From Spirometra erinaceieuropaei (lineage: Eukaryota > Platyhelminthes > Cestoda > Diphyllobothriidea > Diphyllobothriidae), in NCBI GenBank assembly GCA_902702965.1, contig CACRXP010000233.1, positions 425,532 to 489,531 of the forward strand: 64,000 bases of DNA, in the 5' to 3' direction. A program made the position numbers and the translations under genes. Under the pieces are notes generated by a model that worked only from the letters and a program-made list of their open reading frames with translations, ran no database searches and was not told the origin of the DNA. Below, piece after piece: positions 23,407-33,680 of this stretch. The number at the start of each line of letters is the position of its first letter. The stretch's first letter is position 1.

Positions 23407-23449
23407 ATCGTAGTGGCTAAGGCCACGCCATGGCTTTGGCTGCTACGAT
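23407..23449 (+). other. 19-base-pair RNA hairpin with 5-base loop
   Basis: Arm 23407-23425 pairs with 23431-23449 around loop CGCCA. All 19 positions pair in the plus-strand transcript: 15 Watson-Crick and 4 G-U wobbles. On the other strand those four positions would be A-C mismatches, so the structure favours plus-strand RNA. Pairing does not extend usefully beyond the arms, so this is shorter than a typical microRNA precursor. Confidence 0.6.
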
Positions 23450-23975
23450 ATTATTGTGTATGCTATAGGCTAGTTTGACATGCTTCACCGCCACACCCTT
23501 TTCATAGTCCAGAAGCCGAATGTTCCAGAAAGAATCTCCCATTAATGACTCTGGAATCTCTTATATAAGGTTCTAACCTAATTTCGAGTTGAATGCAGAC
23601 GAGTTAGACGATGACCCAGGTTCAAATGGAAGACGGTTCTAAAGGAGCGCATTTTTGTCTGTAACGGGGAGGGGGTGTTTAAACGTGGAACAAAAAGGTG
23701 TCAGAATCATCTTGTCGGCTCACTGATCGGCATAAGGCTAATAAAGTTACTAGGGTATTTTACTTACACAAAACTGTTGTATAGATTCACATGTGGGGAA
23801 ATTGGTCCCTTCACTGAAGTCTCTACTTCCCGTCCTATGCTAAGATTCTGATGTTACAAACCAGGCCTGGTTTATAATCATTCGGAAATCCACCAAAATG
23901 TTTGTAAGTATGCAAGCATGTGCTCAAAACAGATGTAGTATGCATTAGGAGTTTAAATATGGAAAGGGAGGAGTC

Positions 23976-25109
23976 TCACCGGAAAGAGTTTGAGTTATAA
24001 TTCAATTGGGAAATTAACAGCCGCATAGAAGAAGACGGCATTGCTGGAAATCGAGGTTTGTTGGCTTGANNNNNNNNNNNNNNNNNNNNNNNNNNNNNNN
24101 NNNNNNNNNNNNNNNNNNNNNNNNNNNNNNNNNNNNNNNNNNNNNNNNNNNNNNNNNNNNNNNNNNNNNNNNNNNNNNNNNNNNNNNNNNNNNNNNNNNN
24201 NNNNNNNNNNNNNNNNNNNNNNNNNNNNNNNNNNNNNNNNNNNNNNNNNNNNNNNNNNNNNNNNNNNNNNNNNNNNNNNNNNNNNNNNNNNNNNNNNNNN
24301 NNNNNNNNNNNNNNNNNNNNNNNNNNNNNNNNNNNNNNNNNNNNNNNNNNNNNNNNNNNNNNNNNNNNNNNNNNNNNNNNNNNNNNNNNNNNNNNNNNNN
24401 NNNNNNNNNNNNNNNNNNNNNNNNNNNNNNNNNNNNNNNNNNNNNNNNNNNNNNNNNNNNNNNNNNNNNNNNNNNNNNNNNNNNNNNNNNNNNNNNNNNN
24501 NNNNNNNNNNNNNNNNNNNNNNNNNNNNNNNNNNNNNNNNNNNNNNNNNNNNNNNNNNNNNNNNNNNNNNNNNNNNNNNNNNNNNNATACAATGTAAAGT
24601 GCAAAACCATTGTCTCTAGATTGGAGAACATAGTCAAAGAAAGAGAGTTGACAGGTGTCACAAGATCGAGTTTTGAAGAATCCATGCTGAGCAGCACGTA
24701 GTAAGTTATTCACTGTTAAGTGACACATCATTTTATCTTTAATCAATTTCTCTAAGATCTTCGAAACTGCGGGGAGGGTGTTTATTGGCCGAAAGTCATA
24801 AAATGATGTAGATTTTCCGTGCTTAGGAATGTGCAGAATGTGTGATTCCTTCCACAGGATAGGATAGGTTTCAGTTTCAAGAGCAAGATTAAATATCTTG
24901 CATAAGAGTGATGGGAAGATCGTGTTTGCATCGGCTTTTAAAATGCTTACTGGGACACCATGAGTGCCTGGACTATAAGATTGACGAAAACGCCGAATCG
25001 CAACAGTCACATCCCACAGAGTGAATGTTATAATTTTTAGAACTGCCCCGGTCAATGGCTGGATGGTCGGAAGCGGAGTGGTCGAGTTTTCAATGAACGT
25101 TTTGGACAA
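23976..25109 (-). pseudogene. Non-LTR reverse transcriptase, interrupted by assembly gap
   Basis: Fingers-domain motifs are present: SYSPGTHGVPVSILK (the PGPDGIP region), LWKESHILHIPKHGK, RPINTLPAVSKILEKLI and AAQHGFFKTRSCDT (the QHGFRxxRS motif). The sequence enters the N gap at 24586, before the catalytic YADD region. A short tail beyond the gap ends at 23976. Whether the enzyme was intact cannot be judged. Confidence 0.75.
24070..24586. other. Assembly gap (517 N)
   Basis: Run of N inside the reverse transcriptase region of the minus-strand non-LTR element. It probably reflects an unresolved repeat. Confidence 0.99.
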
Positions 25110-25222
25110 GAAATCATTGAAGCTATCAGCGGTTAACTGGACATCAACTATGGGTTTTCCGAGAGCGTCTTGGAGGATGGGATGCTGCGTCTTTCTATGA
25201 GTTCGTATTTTCTAGAGAAAAG

Positions 25223-27232
25223 TTACGAGACATTAAACGAACGGTTGTCGGTAAACTGGACCTCTTCGGCTAGCTGTTTTTCTTCAGAAAATCTCTTAGC
25301 TCGATCAAAAATATCACGAATCAAGGGCAGGACAGAAACGTCGTTCTGAAGATGGAAACGACGATAAAGCCTGCGCAATCTGCGACGAAAGGGTAAGGGT
25401 AGGAAAACCTCATCCCCAACATTAATAATTTTCTTACGGGGGACAAAACGAGAAATAAGCGGATCCAAAATTTTGTACAGATTTGCAGTGCAAACATTAA
25501 CATCCGAACTAAGGAAGAAATCAGTCCAATCGTGGGAATAAAGGTGTGTTAATAATTCGGTTGAGCGAGTTGATCGGAAATTGCGGAAAAAGCTATACTT
25601 TGGGGACAACGTTTTGTCAGCCTCGAATTCCAACGCCGAAACAACTATGTCATGGTCTGAGCCCCCCAGTGGGCCTAGGGGTGACACCGACGATGGCATG
25701 CAGCCTCTACAGAAAATTAGCTCAAGTATGCTTGAGCCTCGGGTGGGAAAATCGACAACCTGATTCCACATCCCAATATCTACAGCCTCAAGAAAGTCTT
25801 CGAACCTTCTTGGGCCTGAAGGCGGAGACCAGCGGACTTCGGGAAGATTAAAGTCACCCGCAACCAATTGACACTTAAAGCTTGAGTCGGCCGCAGCATG
25901 AAATTCCTGTGAGAGTAAACGATCAAAATTTTCGTTGGCGTTGGGAGGACGATAGACGCAGCAAACGAGTAAGAAGAACTTATTTTTTAGTGCAACCTGG
26001 AGCCAGCAGCTGCCTTCTACTGCGGAAAAATTTGGGAGGTCCAACAACAAAAATGTAAGTGTTTGCTTAACGTAGACGCAGCTGCCCCCACCACGGCTAT
26101 CTTGGCGATCATTTCGGATGCAATTATAGCCTAGAAGCGAGAGTTCGGAGTCAGCTACGGAGGCTGATGCCCACGTCTCAGTTACTAAAACAATATCAGG
26201 ACAATGGACGAACACCTGAGTCTGAAGCAAAGGCATCTTATTAAGCAAGGATCTTGCATTTAAAACAAAAAGTTTGAAGGGAAAGGCTGTTTGTTTCTGA
26301 GGGAAGTAGGCTACATCGTCCAGTTCTGGGCTGCCCATGGAGCAAACGGTCCGGATGCAACCATCCGGTTTTGCAAAAAATTTGTGGCATGAAAGATTCT
26401 GACGTGGATAAAAAGGGGTAGGACTTGGGGGAGGGAATGACGGACAGGTGAACTGGTAACCATTGTTAGCTAACTTATTTTCAGCTGGAAATCCGCGGGG
26501 CAGATACTGCAACATATTCCCGCCGGAACGAAACTGAGGATCAGATGAGTTAACTGATTCAGTATGGACATTATCGTGAGGAATAAATTGGTAAAACGTC
26601 CGTGGAGGAAACAAGTTAGGGGGTGGGCGGACGCATTGATTCCGTTGGAGCAAGAGTTTTAGTAAACGGCGGAAAAATCGACATATTCGGCCTAAATGCC
26701 TCGATATGAGGGCTGGGTGCATTTGCGAACCCGCTGCGTTTTGAGTCGGGGTATTTGAGGCACTGTTAGCCGATTGTGGAGGAAAAGATTTTATAATGGT
26801 GCTGGATTTATTGGGTGTCCGAATGGCTGGGACAGCAATTGGATTTGCCTTTGACTTAGACACATGCTTAGGCTTACTAGGGGTTGCTGGAGGAGTCGAT
26901 AGTGGCGTGTTTATACCAGGCGTGATGGTGTGTTTAAAGAGCTCAGCATTAAAAGTAGTCGAATTCCCGACGGAATTGACTATGCCGTGATATGCAGATG
27001 CCGCAGATGGTGTTGTAGAGGACTTATTCAGACTGACAGTAGGTGTCATTATCTTGGTGTTGGTTTTTGCCGGTTTTAATTTATTCAGTCTTCGCTGCAG
27101 GGGTGTGAGGTCTGGCGAAACGGAGCAGCGCCATTTACGGCAGAAGTCTCTAGTTATCTCCCTACTCGACAAGCTAAAATTGACTTCTATCATGCCGTTT
27201 GAAATTTCTGGCTGCTCATTCAGATTGCACAA
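25223..27232 (-). CDS. Non-LTR element ORF: low-complexity N-terminus plus AP endonuclease
   Basis: An unbroken frame of 669 codons. The first ~300 residues are Ser/Thr/Pro/Asn-rich with a basic patch (CRFFRRLLKLLLQRNQC). The endonuclease follows: LFVLNARSLLNK (strand 1), DIVLVTETW (catalytic Glu), VYRPPN, VAGDFNLPEVRW (GDFN, Asp/Asn) and LGGSDHDIVV (SDH). These are the conserved motifs of the exonuclease-endonuclease-phosphatase fold, which nicks target DNA to prime reverse transcription. The annotated start is an arbitrary in-frame codon after an upstream stop; the true start is unknown. Confidence 0.85.
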   Translation of the reverse strand: MCNLNEQPEISNGMIEVNFSLSSREITRDFCRKWRCSVSPDLTPLQRRLNKLKPAKTNTKIMTPTVSLNKSSTTPSAASAYHGIVNSVGNSTTFNAELFKHTITPGINTPLSTPPATPSKPKHVSKSKANPIAVPAIRTPNKSSTIIKSFPPQSANSASNTPTQNAAGSQMHPALISRHLGRICRFFRRLLKLLLQRNQCVRPPPNLFPPRTFYQFIPHDNVHTESVNSSDPQFRSGGNMLQYLPRGFPAENKLANNGYQFTCPSFPPPSPTPFYPRQNLSCHKFFAKPDGCIRTVCSMGSPELDDVAYFPQKQTAFPFKLFVLNARSLLNKMPLLQTQVFVHCPDIVLVTETWASASVADSELSLLGYNCIRNDRQDSRGGGSCVYVKQTLTFLLLDLPNFSAVEGSCWLQVALKNKFFLLVCCVYRPPNANENFDRLLSQEFHAAADSSFKCQLVAGDFNLPEVRWSPPSGPRRFEDFLEAVDIGMWNQVVDFPTRGSSILELIFCRGCMPSSVSPLGPLGGSDHDIVVSALEFEADKTLSPKYSFFRNFRSTRSTELLTHLYSHDWTDFFLSSDVNVCTANLYKILDPLISRFVPRKKIINVGDEVFLPLPFRRRLRRLYRRFHLQNDVSVLPLIRDIFDRAKRFSEEKQLAEEVQFTDNRSFNVS

Positions 27233-27540
27233 TCATCTCGTCAACGCAATTCTAGGAAAGACTCGAAGGAACAAATACTCTGCCAAACGACGTCGATGCA
27301 TCTTTTGATGTCACGGCGCAAGGCTCTGATAGTCAACGCAATCTAATCGCGCCTACAAAAAAACTACGATGAAACGGATAATTGTCTTGAACATACCCAA
27401 ACCCTCTACGACCTGCAGTTCTTTCTGAAGAATTGACATTCGACGGAACGATTAACGAGGATGTGAAGAGCATTCCAAAGAATTCGCTGATTTTCCAGCA
27501 TACACATAGATGGGGCGATGCTGCAGCGTGTGTGTTCACC

Positions 27541-29849
27541 AGTCTTCCAACACCACAGACCGAAATCGTGAGATCCGTATGTGTAACGACCAGGCTTGAT
27601 GCTTAGAAATCACGCGAGACGTATGCGTATTCGACTGTCACCCCAATACTAACGCGGCACAGGAGGGAAACACGACCGGTCACGAAAATTTAATTAAAAC
27701 CCTGAAGATCGTTCTAACTGGAAAAATAGCAAGTATTAATAACACCCTATTGGGGTTCTCAACTGTAGGTGAGCAGTGTTCCATAGGGTTCTGCTTTAGA
27801 CTAACTGCTCTTCCTGACCTATGTGAATGAACGTACAAGGTAATTGGGTTGTGAGGCTTTCATGTTTGCCGACGAAATAAAATATGAGCTGAAGTTAACT
27901 GTGACGTCGCAAATAACTTGCAATCAAACATTTGAGAACTTGGCATCCGACCGTGTACAGCGATATTATCCTTCGCCCCACCTGGGACGATCAGGACTTG
28001 CGTACCTGCCTGAAGTTACGCACTAGAGCCGTGCGCAAAAATAATTTTCTGTACTTCTAGAAAAGATTTAATCAGAAAAGTGAGTCAGACAAAGTTTGTT
28101 TACCAGTGTAGAGACCAAGGACGTCAACGATAGCACACACCGAGGTAACGGAGCACTAGGAAGAGATCCTGGCTAAGACTAATCTAATGAAAATCGTTAA
28201 CGCCTCACGATACCCAACCATACGAAAGGAAAGGAGACACTTTCGGTAGGTAGTAGGGTATATAGTGAAGAGAGGGGAACTGGAAATACATGCTATATTA
28301 GTTAATTGCACAAATGGGATGGGCTACAACAAGATAATAACTTGCTGGTATGAGAAGGTGACATTGACATGTCTGTCGGGAAGGCCGAGGGACGTTCCGA
28401 CGTATAAAGAGGAAGAAAGAAACGAATGTTACGGCGAGTTTCGGGAAGGGGATCCGCGGCAGAGAGAGGGAAGGGCACCGGCCAATTTCACCGATACGCA
28501 GTTACACCATCATTACTCTAGGTCCGCGTGAGAAGTGCCGCATCGTTCAAACAACTGTAAACAGTCCGTGGCACGTTACACCAGCACAGTTTAACTGACA
28601 ACAGTCAATTTGCTCCTCAACCACCTAGGAAAGGCAAAGAGTTCAGCATTTTTGAAGATCCGAAATTATCCAAATCTTTCGAGTCTTGCAAATGACTGAG
28701 TCGTTTCTGAATATATTTCCTCCAGTTTGTCAATTTTTAGAGCAACTCCGAACAAACAGGAGCACTGTTAGTTTATCCAGTTTTAAATAATCGTCTAACT
28801 TCAACATACACCCTCCGAAGTAGTCATTAGGGTATACAAAACGAACATATATCCACGTTGTTAGTCCGGCGTCCATTGGCTCTTTGGGGTTTTACAGTAA
28901 CAGTACGACCGTAACTAGCATTTTGTTTGGAGAAGAGTCTGCTGAGATTAGCTCCGCATTCGGGGTCTTTGCTCGTTATATTTAGACCTGCAGCCGGGGA
29001 CATCCTGTTTCAACTTAAAAACTCAAAAAGAAAGTGACATATTTAAAGGCGCTCTTAGAACAGAAGAAGGATGGGCAAATAGATGTTAATGGAGTTAGAG
29101 TTAAGAATGCAAATCGTAAAACACAAAAAGTTCAAAGAGATATAGTTTCATGAACATCTTAGTGTACGGGTGGTGACCCTTTAAGTGTAGAAGTAGGTAT
29201 CGATAGTGGCAGGACAACGGAAACGTTGTTTCTAATAAGGGCTGACCGGGTTTGTGAGCAAGACCGAGACGAGGACAAAAGTATTATCTGTCGTAGCTCA
29301 TAATGTCATTGATTCTAATTTCCCATCACCCGCAAATGAAAACGACCAGATTTCTCTTGTACGGAAAGATGATGTTACTAGGTTATCCGGTCTATCATTG
29401 TCGTTGAGTTCCCTTAACTATCTTTGTTGTTCTATAGAGTAGTCAGATGAAATCGGAGATAGGCATTCGTGGTTAGGCGTATGGGGAACACTATAAAACG
29501 AGCGTGAAGTCAGCATCAATCCTCGTTGATATCTCGAGGTATCCAGTCGACAACATGGCCGGAAGTAAAACAAGCTATCATTTTAATCGTTTGAACTCTG
29601 AATTTTCTCAGGGCTTCGTGGAGTCGAGTGCTCGTGTCTCGGAAGATTGCATTTCCACTGACGTTAACGTGTTTTAACATATGCTGAACATTATGCTTAT
29701 CTGAAATGAGAAAGTGACAGTTTGTGTTGTTTTGAGGATCTTAAAAAGGGGTTACCCAACTATCGGAAACTCGGAATCATGTTCTATTTAGATTGTTTTT
29801 ATTAACTTGCATCTGTCTAGAAAATCCAGCCTATGAAACTCTCATAAGG
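27541..29849. other. No recognised gene
   Basis: Short frames only; nothing identifiable on either strand. Confidence 0.4.
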
Positions 29850-31532
29850 AGATTTTTCAGCCGGACTACACTCCAGCGCAGCGAGTGAAACGCCGGAAAT
29901 CAGTGGTTGAATTGGAAAGGATACTTGCATATGGGGATGGTAGCTTAGTTTTTTTCAGGTGACGGACAATACAGAGAAACACGGTGTTGTCGTGGCACCA
30001 ACCAACGCTAATATTAGTAGCGGCAACGTAGTAATGGCAAGCTGTAGACTAATTGAACAAAACGCTGCAAATTATTTAAGCTAGAGTTCCTGTTAGTCAA
30101 TGTCCGGTGTCTGTTTCGCAGATCAGCAGACTGAAAATACATATAGGCGATATATCTCCAAAAACAATGCGGCTGTCGCAGGGCATCGGTGATTGAGAAA
30201 TGGCACTATCAGGATACAAACTAGCTAAGTGAGGAAGAAAGAAATGCCAAGGTGGAAGAGTTGCCAAGTAGTTAAGGAGCAAATAACTGCATGTGAGATG
30301 ACCGAGAAGATTACTGACAATACGGAGTCTATTTGGCTAACGATAAAGACACGGAGGTCATTGTACTTGAAGCCGTGGCTATCAACCTATCACCGAGGAT
30401 GAATCCTGACGCAGAAACTTGCCTGCTGGAAAACATAAAGAACATCGCTAGTCGACCTCATGTTGTTCCATGAGTGACTTCAATATACACGGCCTTCGGT
30501 GGAAAAATAGGCGGACGAACTACTCGAAGTGTGGCTTCGATCGATGTCTCCTAAAGACAACACTTGAGACATTCCTCACAAAGCATTTTCTAGGTTAACC
30601 ATGAGGGCGTAGAGGGCAACATGCTGGCTGCTTGGATCTCGTCTCCACAAAAGATACTGACAATATACATCAGTTATAATGCCTACCTCCCCTTGGTCGA
30701 AGTGAATATGCAGTACTTCTATGAAGTACTGCCTATACACTGTGCACTATGAAATAAAGAAAATAAGGCAAAAGATATTACAAGAAGACATTTTCAAAGC
30801 GAGGGCTCAGACATTTCGGATAGACTAGGATGCTTTCTCTTCCGAAACGTTACCGAGGACTGGGAGTTATTCAGGGAGCTCTTATTGCCTATCAGAAAAA
30901 GCTACATCCCCTTATCAGCTCTCAGAAAACCTGAATGACCTCATTGGCTAACAAGGGACCTGAAAATGGAGGCCAATGAGAAAGTAAGGCTTCTGAAGAA
31001 GTTTTGCAAAAACAACGTTGGCACAGACTTTAAAGAATGCAGAGTCCAATTAAACAAGTTTTAAAAGTCAGTTTTCGGCAGACGACAAAGTCGAGAAGGT
31101 ACACCGATTTACCGAGTCATTAAAAAACCCAAACTGTCTTACAGATACTAGCAAAAAAGGACGTACTAGGAATTCCATCCCTGTTTTGAGACATGAGGAC
31201 CGCCTCAAGATATTGTATAGTAGAATCAAAGCTGAAAATCCTTCTCGATCCTTTTGATCCGTCCCCACAAGGGAGACAGATTTCATTCAGCCTAGTTACG
31301 AAAACATGGTAGTATCAATTCGCAAGCATATTCCGTTCCGAGAAGAGTTGATTTTAAATGATTTAAAACTTAACGAAATGCAAATTCCTGGTCCGAAAAA
31401 GATTTCGAAACTGACCTTTGAAGTTGCCCGACAGCTGGCAAAGCTATTGTTTGTTTTTCACCAGAAGTCTTTCAGTGCTGGAATTTTTCCCAAGTGTTGG
31501 AATACAGTCCCACCTCAGAAATACGCGCAAAC
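29850..31532 (+). mobile_element. Decayed non-LTR retrotransposon copy (CR1-like)
   Basis: At 29852 the frame reads IFQPDYTPAQRVKRRK, the tail motif of the ORF1-like domain also seen at 31.53 and 33.98 kb. At about 30475 it reads DFNIHGLRWKNR (endonuclease GDFN motif), and near 30640 CLDLVSTKDTDNIHQ followed by a PPLGRSEYA-like SDH region. Around 31360-31500 reverse transcriptase fingers appear: QIPGPKKISK and FSAGIFPKCWNTVPP. Many stops; the order ORF1-EN-RT is retained. Confidence 0.65.
30710..30732. repeat. Perfect 10-base palindrome with 3-base loop
   Basis: GCAGTACTTC, loop TAT, GAAGTACTGC. It lies inside a decayed non-LTR copy and probably arose by local copying. Confidence 0.7.
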
Positions 31533-31980
31533 AGTTTTTTTCAACCGGACTACTCACCAGCGGAGCGGCTGAAACGCTGGGAACTAGTCTTGGAATTAAA
31601 ATCGAAACTGAGTGATGACGAACACAATCTGGCTATCTTTAAAGGGAACGTAGTCCGGAAAAACATGCAGTTTCGGTGGAACCAGCCAGTAATACTAGGG
31701 ACGAAGGCAGCTACTCAACTAACACCCTACGCGCGTCCTTCGAATTTGAGTGGAATCCCCAGCTCTCCGAGTTTTCGCTGATTTTATTTGGTAGTATAGG
31801 GCAGACTGACCTTCGCGTGGAAATAAACTGCGAACTGACAACGCATCCTTTGGATTTGGATTTTGAGTACACAAACTCCAAAGTTCTACCATTCTTAGAA
31901 TTTTCGGACCTCGACGTTATTTCCCACGGTATCCGGAGGAAGATTCTGCTCGAATTCTCCAAGGAACAGAACCACTAATT
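31533..31980 (+). mobile_element. Second non-LTR fragment (ORF1-like tail) abutting the previous copy
   Basis: The frame reads SFFQPDYSPAERLKRWELVL, then NLAIFKGNVV and FRWNQPVIL, the C-terminal part of the ORF1-like domain of these elements. It starts just where the RT fingers of the preceding copy stop, suggesting insertion or recombination between copies. The open frame to 31978 downstream is not recognisable. Confidence 0.5.
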
Positions 31981-32262
31981 AGTCCTCTCATTCGCACCGG
32001 TGAAGTATACCACAAATTCGCCATCAACAGATATTTTCAATCGTCCACCCATCTGTGCAAGGCTCCCTACTTGACGACTTTTCTCCGAGATCTACATCGA
32101 AAACTATAATCGGCTGAGTCGTTTCCTAGTTAACTTCCTAATTGGCAAAATCTTTATTCTAACAATTGCTGAAAACATCCTGCACTACTCTAGAACTGAT
32201 TGACGACTTTGAAAACCATCAGCAATGAGCCAGTCAGCTATAAAAAGCGCGTTCACAAAAGT

Positions 32263-32329
32263 TGTCAAACCGGGATTTGAACTCCTTACCTGCGGATCCG
32301 GAGGCCAGAGTGTTAACCACTACAGTACC
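32263..32329 (-). repeat. tRNA-like segment (SINE or tRNA pseudogene)
   Basis: The minus strand shows an A-box-like TAGTGGTTAACAC and a B-box-like GAGTTCAAATCCCGG with tRNA-like spacing, and a CCTCCGGA segment where an anticodon loop would fall. Acceptor-stem pairing is poor, so a working tRNA is unlikely. Confidence 0.45.
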
Positions 32330-33680
32330 GATGAAAGATCTGACGCTGGTCAGATAAGTTTGTTAACTACAGAAGAGCAGCTGAGAACGGCCTTTAATTC
32401 ATTAGCAGTCTAATACGATAAAATGCCTCTGGAATCATTGGAGGCCAGGGGGCTTAAGCACAATAGGCTCCACGAGGCAAGACAGGAAATAAGAACCGAT
32501 TCACTGCCAAGAGGACTTGAAAGCTGTATGACAGACGGGGCGGATTCTGCGCTTGTCGGTTGCTATGTCGGCTGTGAGAAACTTGGAAAGCGAGTCCAGA
32601 CGATAGAAGAGAAGCAGGGTCTACTGACGGACATCATTACGGCTATTCTGAAACACGGTCAAATATAATTATTCAATAATCCGCCAAATTTCCGATCGAT
32701 AGGCGACGAACATCCTACATATAAAGTCATTGTCGCGGAAAACTCGATTACAGTCAGGAAGAGGAGGCGAGTTATGTCTCCAAGGGAAACTCCAGACATA
32801 TCAGTGTTGGTAGTGTTCTTTAGATTCAGTGCTGTTTTGTTCACCTGAATAGACGCACCCGAGGTCAAAGCTATGTCAGAAGACAGTCAGGATAACTCGG
32901 TTATTCTTTGTGGTTCTATAGAAATAAACAGTAAGATTAGCGGAGCACAATAGAGTTAATAAGGTAGGGGATAAATTGAAAGTGGACGTACATTCGAGGT
33001 GACAAGACGAGCAGTCAGCGAATGACGCCAAAGTGTGATGGTCGGTTTATAAGCGAGCGGCAACAAAGAGCAATAGACAATGGACAAAGAACAATGAACA
33101 AGGAATGACGAGACCCGACTAATAGGGATACAGAGACAAAGACAGGGTAGCATGGTTAAAGTATGGTTACTAACAAACGGTTAGTAGCAAGGGGAAACAC
33201 AAGAATATAAATTGACATCAGGGATGTCACAATCAGTTCCGGTAGATAGCGTGGCGGTCGACGCTTATTCATTAAAAAATAAGTCAGATTTCATTACCTG
33301 TTACAGTAACTAAACCTGCTAAATCAGCGAACACTAAAGTTGGGAAAGACAGGGTGACCCTCAGAAGATCCGTTAGAAAGTACAAGGACTCGCCGTTATT
33401 CTTGGAAGGTAACGCTGTTTCTCCACTTCTTCACAAGGCTAACTCAACTGGGAAGTGCCCTAACCATTCCGTTGATTGAAAAGGACACGATAAGCCTTCG
33501 TGCAGTAAATTGCAATAGCGTAATGATTGCAATAGCTCCACTGCCGGAGCAAAAACGTCACATGAATATCCATGCCCTATACCCCCTTCACCGGTCTAAA
33601 ATCAGTCAAATGTCGAAGTACCAACATCCGTCGCGAATACTACAGCAGAATTACATCGTACTAGCGCGGACGGGACAGTA
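32330..33680. other. No recognised gene
   Basis: Open frames at 32225-32413 and 32423-32668 have no recognisable similarity. Nothing else was seen. Confidence 0.35.

Larger units (their letters stand above)
23960..27240 (-). mobile_element. Non-LTR retrotransposon (CR1/jockey-like) with endonuclease and reverse transcriptase
   Basis: Two minus-strand reading frames form one element. The upstream frame (27232-25223) carries a proline/threonine-rich N-terminal part and an AP-type endonuclease; the downstream frame (25109-23976) carries the start of reverse transcriptase, RPINTLPAVSKILEKLI. They are separated by what looks like one small frameshift near 25.2 kb, since the RT frame stays open upstream to QHPILQDALGKPIVDVQLTA. 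The 517-base gap removes the RT palm. It is much better preserved than the other copies in the window. Confidence 0.85.

Noticed and set aside
32263..32329. Functional tRNA gene
   Set aside because: A and B boxes are recognisable but acceptor and anticodon stems do not pair well; listed as SINE/tRNA relic instead.
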